From: Comamonadaceae bacterium
GTDB lineage: Bacteria > Pseudomonadota > Gammaproteobacteria > Burkholderiales > Burkholderiaceae_C
NCBI GenBank assembly: GCA_024642025.1
Contig: JAHEBY010000115.1
Coordinates: 1 to 8,003, forward strand
Length of the DNA stretch: 8,003 nt
Direction of reading: 5' to 3'
The position numbers and the translations under genes were made by a program. Within the stretch, counting starts at the first letter, position 1. Every line of letters begins with the position of its first letter. Under the pieces are notes generated by a model. The model made no database searches. It had not been told where the DNA came from and saw only the letters and a program-made list of their open reading frames with translations. Below are positions 1 to 6,160 of the stretch, one piece after another.

Positions 1-1055
1 TGGCCTACACGTGGGTTCAGGTGGCGGTGCCCAACGCGAAGCTGGTGCTGGTGCAGGTTGCCGAGACGTTGGACAAGCGCTCGCTGCTGGCGACGGAAAT
101 CACCAAAGGCGTGATGCTGCCGCAATTTGTCATTCTGCCACTGGCGGTGCTCTTGGTGTGGCTGGCGTTGGTGCAGGCGCTCAAACCGCTGACGCGCCTC
201 GAAAGCCTGATCCGCGCCCGCAGGCCTGACGACATGAGCCCACTGGAGTCGCAGGATGTACCGGTCGAAATTTCGCCACTGGTGCTGTCAGTCAACGACC
301 TGTTTTTGCGCCTGAAGGACACCATTGCAACCCAAAAACGCTTTCTGGCGGACGCCGCGCATCAGCTCAAGACGCCTCTGGCTGGCTTGCGTATGCAGGC
401 CGACCTCGCGCAGCGCGACAGCATGGAGGCCAGCGAACTCAAGCAATCGCTGCGTCAGATCGGACGGGCCAGTGTTCGGGCCACGCACACGGTCAACCAG
501 CTGTTGGCGCTGGCCCGGGCTGAAAGCAGCGGCGCTGCGATGAACCGTCAGCCCTGCGACCTCGCAAAACTGACGATGGAAGTCACCCAGGACTGCCTGG
601 CCCGTGCCATGGACAAGCGGCTGGACCTCGGCTACGAGGGCGCGGCGCCCGGCGATCCAGGCGTGCAACTGCAAGGCAACCCCACGCTACTGAAAGAGCT
701 GATTGGCAACCTGATTGACAACGCCATCAACTACACCACCTCCCCCCCCAACTCGCCGGGCCTGATCACCGCCCGCGTATTGGCAGACCCGTTCGGAAAG
801 ATCGCGTTGCTGCAGGTGGAAGACGCCGGCCCGGGCATTGCACAGGCAGAGCGGGAACTGGTTTTCCAGCCGTTTTACCGGGCCTTGGGCACCGAGGTGG
901 ACGGCACCGGCCTGGGCTTGCCCATCGTGCTTGAAATTGCCGAACAGCACCATGCCACGGTCACGCTGGAAGATGCGCACCCGGGTCAGCAACCGCCCGG
1001 AACGCGCTTTGTGGTCCGATTTGAGACAGGCCACGACACCGTTGCGCTCGCCTGA
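1..1055 (+). CDS. Sensor histidine kinase, TctE/QseC-like (3' part, truncated by window edge)
   Basis: This is the C-terminal part of a membrane-bound two-component sensor kinase that autophosphorylates on histidine and passes the phosphate to a response regulator. The first full codon is at 3; the reading frame is open to the left edge, so the GTG at 21 is probably internal. Counting from that GTG, a membrane segment lies at about 33-54, then a HAMP-like linker with a PDD-SPL signature (69-75), the H-box FLADAAHQLKTPL with phospho-acceptor His114, the N-box (ELIGNLIDNAINYT), the G1 box (EDAGPGI), the F-box (VFQPFYR) and the G2 box (GTGLGLPIV). All catalytic boxes are intact. The HAMP and H-box wording fits kinases carrying a periplasmic 2CSK_N sensor domain, which would lie upstream. 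The partner regulator and the signal (tricarboxylates in characterised TctE) cannot be seen. It converges on the SPOR gene with a 28-base gap. Confidence 0.93.
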   Translation, partial: AYTWVQVAVPNAKLVLVQVAETLDKRSLLATEITKGVMLPQFVILPLAVLLVWLALVQALKPLTRLESLIRARRPDDMSPLESQDVPVEISPLVLSVNDLFLRLKDTIATQKRFLADAAHQLKTPLAGLRMQADLAQRDSMEASELKQSLRQIGRASVRATHTVNQLLALARAESSGAAMNRQPCDLAKLTMEVTQDCLARAMDKRLDLGYEGAAPGDPGVQLQGNPTLLKELIGNLIDNAINYTTSPPNSPGLITARVLADPFGKIALLQVEDAGPGIAQAERELVFQPFYRALGTEVDGTGLGLPIVLEIAEQHHATVTLEDAHPGQQPPGTRFVVRFETGHDTVALA

Positions 1056-1083
1056 CATGGCAAACGCCTAGCCCGGGCTCTGG

Positions 1084-1749
1084 TCACTTGCAGGCGCGCA
1101 GCGGCTTGTCGCCCAATGCAGCCTTGATTTCTTCCTGATGTGTTTTCCACAAATCGTCTGGGACCGTCAGCCGCAATGTCGAGGTCACAGTCGGGGCGCG
1201 CTCCTGCACCACACTGGCGGTTCGCACGCCTCGCGCCTGCAAGGCCTCCAGGCGGTTTTCGGCGCCCCCGCGGACCTCGTAAGCGCCGAGCGAAAGTCCA
1301 GGCTCCATCGCCGGGTTGACCAGCGGCTCAATCCTCACATTGAGCGCCGCCAGTTCAGCCCGTTTGGCTGCCAGTGCCTGAGAGCTGGCGAATTTGCCTA
1401 TGTACACGATCCATCGTGCGGGCTGGGTAAGCTCATCAAGCCGCCACGCGCTAGCAGGCAACATTTTGTCAAGGGTTTGCTTCAACACCAGGGCCTGCAC
1501 CTCATCAAACGGGCCAGCCTGCTGGCACTCCGCTGCACGTGTGGCAGAGGTGACTGGCCCATTGGCTTCAGCTTTGCGGGCTTCGTCTGGCGTCAGGATG
1601 ACCAGCGCCTCCGGCCGAATTTGCGACGCCAGTCGTTGCGGTTCGGCCACCTGCTCTGGCGCAAAACCATACGGCCTGAGCAATCCGTTGGACCAGGCGT
1701 AATAGACGCCGTTGGTCAGCAGGAGGATCAAAACAAACAGGCGCAACAT
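1084..1749 (-). CDS. SPOR-domain protein, membrane-anchored
   Basis: A 221-residue protein with an N-terminal hydrophobic segment (about 2-17, LRLFVLILLLTNGVYY) that would act as a signal anchor, placing the rest in the periplasm. Residues about 112-184 resemble a SPOR fold: a beta strand WIVYIGKF, a helix rich in Ala/Lys, then GAYEVRGGAENRLEAL and a final strand. SPOR domains bind denuded glycan strands of septal peptidoglycan, so a role in division or envelope maintenance is inferred. There are two cysteines, Cys75 (in AECQQAGPF) and Cys220 next to the C-terminus, which could form a periplasmic disulfide. The ATG lies 9 bases after the birA stop with no clear Shine-Dalgarno sequence, so translation may depend on coupling. 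It is the last gene of the SET-birA-SPOR unit. The exact cell role is unknown. Confidence 0.82.
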   Translation of the reverse strand: MLRLFVLILLLTNGVYYAWSNGLLRPYGFAPEQVAEPQRLASQIRPEALVILTPDEARKAEANGPVTSATRAAECQQAGPFDEVQALVLKQTLDKMLPASAWRLDELTQPARWIVYIGKFASSQALAAKRAELAALNVRIEPLVNPAMEPGLSLGAYEVRGGAENRLEALQARGVRTASVVQERAPTVTSTLRLTVPDDLWKTHQEEIKAALGDKPLRACK

Positions 1750-1758
1750 GGTGAATGA

Positions 1759-2598
1759 CTACAGGGTTTGCCGCTGCGCGGGATCGGCCATGGATATGGC
1801 CGTGGGTCGAACACTTATTTCAGAACTGTTGATGGCTTTCGCGCCCTGTGAAGTATGCACCAGCAAGGCACCTCTGGCATCCACGCCCTGGGCTACACCT
1901 TCACTGCCATCTGTCAACGCCACACCACGCCCAGCCAACGCATCGAGCGCAGCAAACCGTTCCCTGAAAGGCGCAAATCCCGTGTCGGCAAAGGCCAGTA
2001 CCGCCTTTCCAAGGGGCAGGGCGACCCGCAGCAACGTCGCCGGAGCATCGACGCCCGGGATACATTCACCCAGCCAGGCTGGCGACGTTGACATGCCATG
2101 CGCCCCGCGGGGAAGCACGTTAATACCGACGCCTATGATGGCATAGCGGCTATCACCAAAACTGGCGGTCTCGATCAGGACGCCTGCCAGTTTGCGGTCG
2201 TTCAGCCAGATGTCGTTGGGCCATTTCAAGCGCAGCGCCGGATGCAGGGCCTCGGCCAGCGCAACACCGACTGCCAGCGACAGCCCCGACCAATCAGTCA
2301 GCGAAAGCGAAAGCCCAAGGGAAAACGTCAGCGTGGATATGCCCTCGTCGCTTTCAGCATCGCTATGCCACGCGCGCCCCATTCGGCCACGCCCGGCAGT
2401 TTGCCGCTCCGCGACCAGCAATACGGGTTCAAGCTGTCCCGCGCGGGCACGCCGCATGAGCTCGGAGTTGGTCGAATCGACCTGCGGCAGCACCTCAACG
2501 GTAAAACCCGCCAGGGTGGGCGCCAGCGATTCCCAGATCGCTTCGGCCGGCCACTTCACAGGTGGCCGGATGCGGGTTGCCTGCGCGGCTGCACCCAT
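1759..2598 (-). CDS. birA: Biotin--[acetyl-CoA-carboxylase] ligase, no HTH domain
   Basis: This enzyme activates biotin to biotinyl-5'-AMP and attaches it to a lysine of the biotin carboxyl carrier protein (AccB) and other biotin enzymes in the cytoplasm. With the ATG at 2598 it is 279 residues. The visible motifs are DSTN (41-44), the biotinyl-AMP loop AERQTAGRGRMGR with GRGRMG at 69-74, KWPND (125-129), RKLAGVLIE with the conserved lysine 136, and GVGINV (156-161). A BPL_C-like beta domain fills about 227-270. The N-terminal winged helix of E. coli BirA is missing, so this is a monofunctional ligase that should not repress biotin genes. I chose the ATG because GAAGG lies 5 bases upstream. 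A GTG at 2610 would add four residues and overlap the SET stop codon in a GTGA tetranucleotide, which is also plausible. Either start implies translational coupling with the SET gene. Confidence 0.93.
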   Translation of the reverse strand: MGAAAQATRIRPPVKWPAEAIWESLAPTLAGFTVEVLPQVDSTNSELMRRARAGQLEPVLLVAERQTAGRGRMGRAWHSDAESDEGISTLTFSLGLSLSLTDWSGLSLAVGVALAEALHPALRLKWPNDIWLNDRKLAGVLIETASFGDSRYAIIGVGINVLPRGAHGMSTSPAWLGECIPGVDAPATLLRVALPLGKAVLAFADTGFAPFRERFAALDALAGRGVALTDGSEGVAQGVDARGALLVHTSQGAKAINSSEISVRPTAISMADPAQRQTL

Positions 2599-2606
2599 GG
2601 CTGCCT

Positions 2607-3095
2607 TCACCGTCCCCGTTTAGGCGCCAGCAAGGTGCCTCGGCAGGATTTGGCGCCACACCAGCAGGGGTATTCGGCCTTGAGTTTCGGGGTGTAGCGC
2701 TCGTCGATGATGAGCCCGTAGTCGTAATTCAACTCTTCGCCAGCCTTGATGTTGCGAAGCGCCTTGATGTACACGCGGCCACCTTCTTCGTCGGCCTCAC
2801 AGTTGGGATTGCACGCGTGGTTGATCCAGCGCGACGAATTGCCGCCATGCTTGGCATCAATCACATGGTCTGCGTCGATATGAAAATAAAAGGTATGGTT
2901 GGGATCTTTCGGATCATGCGGATGGCGGCGCAAGGCCTCGGGCCAGCTGATGATCTCGCCCACATATTCAATAATGACTTCCCCTTCGGCCAGGTCCTGC
3001 ACGGCAAAGACGCCTTTACCATGCACGCCGGAGCGGCGCGTTTGAATGCGACGTGCATCCTTGCTGTTGACTGAAATAGGGGGTTTTTTGGACAC
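2607..3095 (-). CDS. SET-domain protein-lysine methyltransferase
   Basis: A compact 162-residue SET protein expected to transfer methyl groups from S-adenosylmethionine to a protein lysine. The core motifs are present: SGVHGKGVFA near the start (GKG at 26-28), the cofactor motif RWINHACNPNC (89-99, canonical NHSCxPNC), ELNYDYG (121-127) with the catalytic tyrosine region, and a post-SET motif CWCGAKSCRG with Cys144, Cys146 and Cys151, which with Cys99 can form the usual zinc site. It has no targeting domain and no signal peptide, so it should act in the cytoplasm. No ATG occurs in this frame. The only sensible start is the GTG at 3095, which gives MSKKPPISVNSKDARR and lacks a clear Shine-Dalgarno sequence. 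It heads the unit with birA and is divergent from topB, 66 bases away. The substrate is unknown; a DNA-binding or histone-like protein is one possibility, a translation protein another. Confidence 0.88.
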   Translation of the reverse strand: MSKKPPISVNSKDARRIQTRRSGVHGKGVFAVQDLAEGEVIIEYVGEIISWPEALRRHPHDPKDPNHTFYFHIDADHVIDAKHGGNSSRWINHACNPNCEADEEGGRVYIKALRNIKAGEELNYDYGLIIDERYTPKLKAEYPCWCGAKSCRGTLLAPKRGR

Positions 3096-3116
3096 GGCTG
3101 AAAAATTTGGTAATGT
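3088..3116 (+). promoter_or_regulatory. Candidate topB promoter (extended -10)
   Basis: TTGGAC at 3088-3093 and TAATGT at 3111-3116 are separated by 17 bases, and TGG directly precedes the second hexamer as in an extended -10 element. Matches to the sigma-70 consensus are only moderate. The -35 part overlaps the first codons of the SET gene on the other strand. It would start transcription near 3123, leaving a short, GC-rich 5' leader. I found no convincing promoter for the minus-strand SET gene. Confidence 0.3.
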
Positions 3117-3126
3117 GAACTCGTAT

Positions 3127-3157
3127 GGGCGCGCGGGCGCGCGCCTGCGCGTACGCG
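3127..3157. other. GC-rich alternating tract with two 10-bp palindromes in the SET/topB divergent region
   Basis: Of these 31 bases 28 are G or C. Two perfect 10-bp palindromes stand almost side by side: GGCGCGCGCC (3136-3145) and CGCGTACGCG (3148-3157). Bases 3146-3157 alternate strictly between pyrimidine and purine. The tract is sandwiched between an AT-rich stretch (3098-3117) and the topB start. Such sequence can extrude hairpins or adopt Z-DNA under negative supercoiling, but whether it has a function here is inference. Confidence 0.55.
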
Positions 3158-3161
3158 AGGA

Positions 3162-6146
3162 ATGGATTGTAGTCAGATGAAAAATGTAGCAACCGATAAA
3201 AACGCTGCAGGTAGCAAAACGCTGGTGATCGCAGAAAAACCGTCTGTGGCGCAGGACATCGTGCGGGCACTGACGCCCACGGCAGGCAAGTTCGAGAAAC
3301 ACGACGAATATTTCGAGAGCGACACCTATGTTGTCTCCAGTGCCGTTGGGCATCTGGTGGAAATCCAGGCGCCTGAGGAGTTTGACGTCAAGCGTGGCAA
3401 GTGGAGTTTTGCCAACTTGCCGGTCATCCCGCCACACTTTGACCTGAAGCCGGTAGATAAAACCAAGACCCGCCTGAATGCGGTGGTGAAGCTGGCCAAG
3501 CGCAAGGACGTGGGTCAGCTGGTGAACGCCTGCGATGCGGGGCGAGAAGGTGAGCTGATCTTCCGCCTGATCGAACAGTATGCCGGTGGCGTCAAGCCCT
3601 TGGGAAAGCCCGTCAACCGTCTGTGGCTGCAAAGCATGACGCCGCAGGCTATTCGCGACGGCTTTGAGCATCTGCGCAGCAATGCCCAAATGCAACCGCT
3701 GGCCGACGCCGCGCGCTGCCGTTCCGAAGCTGACTGGCTGGTCGGCATCAACGGCACGCGCGCCATGACAGCCTTTAACTCGCGCGATGGCGGATTCTTT
3801 TTGACCACCGTGGGCCGGGTGCAGACGCCTACCCTTTCCGTGGTGGTGGAGCGTGAGGAGATGATTCGCAGGTTCGTGAGCCGCGACTACTGGGAAATTC
3901 ACGCCACGTTTCAGGCTCAGGCGGGCGAGTATCCAGCCAAGTGGTTTGACCCCAAGTGGAAGAAAGACGCCGACGATGCCGAGAAAAAGGCCGACCGCGT
4001 CTGGAGCCAGCGCGATGCGCAGCAAATAGCCGACGCCGTGCGTGGCCAGAGCGCCACTGTGACCGAAGAAAGCAAGCCCACGACGCAAGCAAGCCCGCTG
4101 TTGTTTGACCTGACCAGTCTGCAGCGTGAGGCGAACGGCAAGTTTGGCTACAGTGCCAAAACCACCTTGCAGATCGCCCAGAGCCTGTACGAGCGCCACA
4201 AGGCACTGACCTACCCGCGTACCGATTCGCGCAATCTGCCCGAAGACTATGTGCCCGTTGTGAAGGACACTTTCGCCATGCTGGCCAATAGCGGCATGAA
4301 ACACCTGGCGCCCTTTGCGGCGCAGGCGGTGAAGGGTGGCTATGTAAAACCCACCAAGCGCGTATTTGACAATACGAAGGTGAGCGACCACTTCGCGATC
4401 ATCCCAACATTGCAGGCCCCGTCCGGCCTGAGTGAGGCCGAACAAAAGGTTTACGACCTGGTGGTGCGACGCTTCTTGGCTATTTTCTTCCCGAGCGCTG
4501 AATACCAGGTCACCACCCGTATCACCACTGCCGTGGGACACTGCTTTAAGACTGAAGGCAAAGTGCTCGTCAAGCCGGGTTGGCTGGCAATTTACGGCAA
4601 AGAAGCTGCCGAAGAGGTGGCCGATGCAAAAGAGGGCGACAAGGGCCAGAACCTGGTTCCGGTCGCACCCAACGAAAAGGTCAAAGGCAACCCAGTTGAT
4701 CCCAAAGGGCTCAAGACCAGGCCGCCCGCGCGCTACTCTGAAGCCACGCTGCTTGGCGCCATGGAGGGCGCCGGCAAAACCGTGGAAGATGACGAGCTGC
4801 GCGCCGCCATGCAGGAAAAAGGCCTCGGCACGCCAGCCACACGCTCGTCCATCATCGAGGGCCTGATTGCAGAGAAGTACATGCTGCGTGAGGGCCGTGA
4901 GCTGATTCCCACAGCCAAGGCGTTCCAGCTCATGACACTGTTGCGTGGCCTCGGCGTTGAGGAACTGTCAAGGGCGGAACTGACCGGCGAGTGGGAATAC
5001 AAGCTGGCCCAGATGGAGCACGGCAAGCTCAAGCGCGAAACTTTCATGGCCGAAATTGCCGCCATGACGGAGCGCATGGTCAAGAAGGCCAAGGAATACG
5101 ACCGCGATACCATCCCCGGTGACTACGCCACGCTGGAGGCGCCTTGCCCAAACTGCGGCGGAGTGGTCAAGGAAAACTATCGCCGTTACACCTGCGTGGG
5201 CAAACCCGGCGCAGAAGCCTGCGGCTTCTCGTTCGGCAAAACCCCGGCCGGGCGCACCTTTGAAGTGGCTGAAGTTGAACAATTTTTGCGCGACCGGAAA
5301 ATTGGGCCGCTGGAGGGATTTCGATCCAAGGCGGGCTGGCCATTCACGGCTGAGATGGTCATCAAGTTTGATGAGGAAACCAAAAATTACAAGCTCGAAT
5401 TTGATTTCGGTGACGACAAGAAGGATGCCGAGAGCGGCGAGATCATTGATTTTTCAGGCAAGGAGCCGCTGGGTAGTTGTCCCAAGTGTGGCGCTACGGG
5501 CGCGTCCGGCGGCAAGGTGTACGAGCATGGGAAAAATTACGTCTGCAACCGGTCGGTGCCCACGCTTGAGCAACCCACGCCAAGTTGCGATTTCAAAAGC
5601 GGCCAGATCATATTGCAGCAGCCCATTGAGCGCGAGCAGATGCAAAAACTGCTGGCAACCGGCAAGACCGACTTGCTGGACAAGTTTGTATCCATGCGAA
5701 CCCGCCGGGCTTTCAAGGCCATGCTGGCCTGGGACCCCGAAGCTGGCAAGGTGAACTTTGAATTCGCCCCGTCGAAGTTTCCACCGCGAAAGACGGTCGC
5801 TACTAAAACAGTAGCTGCTAGCACAAATGCCACGGGGGCTAAGGGCACAAAACCCACAAAAAAAATGCCTGCAGCAACAAAAACAGCCAAACCCAAGGCG
5901 CCGCGAAAAACCACTGCCGCCACCGGCAAAGTGCCCAGCGCAGCATTGGCGGCGGTGATCGGCGCCGAGCCAATTTCTCGGCCGCAAGTTGTCAAAAAGC
6001 TTTGGGATTACGTCAAGGCAAACGGCCTGCAGGACGCCAAGGACAAGCGCAACATCAACGCCGACGCCAAACTGTTAGCTGTATTTGGCAAGCCGCAGGT
6101 GACGATGTTTGAGCTGGCGGGAATTGTGGGCAAGCACCTGAGTTGA
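3162..6146 (+). CDS. topB: DNA topoisomerase III with C-terminal SWIB domain
   Basis: A type IA topoisomerase that cuts and passes single DNA strands to unlink and relax DNA. At 994 residues it is far longer than E. coli TopB (653). In order: Toprim domain about 19-155 (TLVIAEKPSVA with Glu25; CDAGREGE at 124-131), topoisomerase core about 160-650 (VGINGTRA 194-201, GRVQTPTL 218-225, catalytic Tyr351 in TYPRTDS, SDHFAIIPT 408-416, GLGTPATR 554-561), a zinc finger (Cys662, 665, 678, 687), a Topo C-terminal repeat (about 697-750), a second cysteine set (773, 776, 795, 809) with another repeat (about 823-868), a Lys/Ala/Thr/Pro-rich linker (about 875-925), and a SWIB/MDM2-like domain (about 926-994, with RPQVVKKLWDYVKANGLQD and KRNINADAKL). 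The start is uncertain: GAGGA directly abuts the ATG at 3162 and lies 15 bases before the in-frame ATG at 3177. Homology begins only near residue 19. Confidence 0.96.
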   Translation: MDCSQMKNVATDKNAAGSKTLVIAEKPSVAQDIVRALTPTAGKFEKHDEYFESDTYVVSSAVGHLVEIQAPEEFDVKRGKWSFANLPVIPPHFDLKPVDKTKTRLNAVVKLAKRKDVGQLVNACDAGREGELIFRLIEQYAGGVKPLGKPVNRLWLQSMTPQAIRDGFEHLRSNAQMQPLADAARCRSEADWLVGINGTRAMTAFNSRDGGFFLTTVGRVQTPTLSVVVEREEMIRRFVSRDYWEIHATFQAQAGEYPAKWFDPKWKKDADDAEKKADRVWSQRDAQQIADAVRGQSATVTEESKPTTQASPLLFDLTSLQREANGKFGYSAKTTLQIAQSLYERHKALTYPRTDSRNLPEDYVPVVKDTFAMLANSGMKHLAPFAAQAVKGGYVKPTKRVFDNTKVSDHFAIIPTLQAPSGLSEAEQKVYDLVVRRFLAIFFPSAEYQVTTRITTAVGHCFKTEGKVLVKPGWLAIYGKEAAEEVADAKEGDKGQNLVPVAPNEKVKGNPVDPKGLKTRPPARYSEATLLGAMEGAGKTVEDDELRAAMQEKGLGTPATRSSIIEGLIAEKYMLREGRELIPTAKAFQLMTLLRGLGVEELSRAELTGEWEYKLAQMEHGKLKRETFMAEIAAMTERMVKKAKEYDRDTIPGDYATLEAPCPNCGGVVKENYRRYTCVGKPGAEACGFSFGKTPAGRTFEVAEVEQFLRDRKIGPLEGFRSKAGWPFTAEMVIKFDEETKNYKLEFDFGDDKKDAESGEIIDFSGKEPLGSCPKCGATGASGGKVYEHGKNYVCNRSVPTLEQPTPSCDFKSGQIILQQPIEREQMQKLLATGKTDLLDKFVSMRTRRAFKAMLAWDPEAGKVNFEFAPSKFPPRKTVATKTVAASTNATGAKGTKPTKKMPAATKTAKPKAPRKTTAATGKVPSAALAAVIGAEPISRPQVVKKLWDYVKANGLQDAKDKRNINADAKLLAVFGKPQVTMFELAGIVGKHLS
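5799..5854 (+). repeat. Probable decayed copy of a Comamonadaceae dispersed repeat, inside the topB linker
   Basis: The segment begins with a small hairpin, GCTACT-AAAAC-AGTAGC (5799-5815, 6-bp stem), runs straight into TGCTAGC, and after a short gap shows GGGGGCTAAGGGCACAAAA. This order resembles a short repeat that I recall from intergenic regions of Polaromonas, Rhodoferax and Acidovorax (TAGCTGCTAGCGC followed by GGGCTAGAGGCC-like sequence). Here it is read in frame as part of the flexible linker between the topoisomerase and SWIB domains. The hairpin is seen directly; the assignment to a family rests on memory and needs a search. Confidence 0.4.
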
Positions 6147-6160
6147 ACGCGGCCAGCGGT

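Noticed and set aside
1070..1079. AGCCCGGGCT palindrome between the convergent kinase and SPOR genes as a terminator
   Set aside because: It is a perfect palindrome with no loop and no T-run on either side, so it cannot form a standard intrinsic terminator.
1138..1758. Plus-strand frame of 206 codons opposite the SPOR gene
   Set aside because: Its translation is rich in Arg/Cys/His with no family features, while the opposite strand encodes a clear anchored SPOR protein.
1759..2610. BirA as a biotin-operon repressor
   Set aside because: The N-terminal winged-helix domain is absent; only the ligase and C-terminal domains are present.
3096..4541. A long open frame on the minus strand opposite topB, continuous with the SET gene (644 codons in total)
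   Set aside because: It is antisense to strongly conserved topoisomerase sequence, and its translation has no recognisable domain until the SET part. Long antisense frames are common in GC-rich genomes with strong codon bias. The SET protein starts at the GTG at 3095.
5454..5995. Minus-strand frames opposite the 3' part of topB
   Set aside because: Low-complexity Ala/Val/Gly/Phe-rich translations arise from the lysine- and alanine-rich linker on the coding strand. No initiation signals.
6147..6160. Terminator between the convergent topB and frc genes
   Set aside because: The 14-base gap has no hairpin with a T-run. Transcripts probably overlap at their 3' ends.
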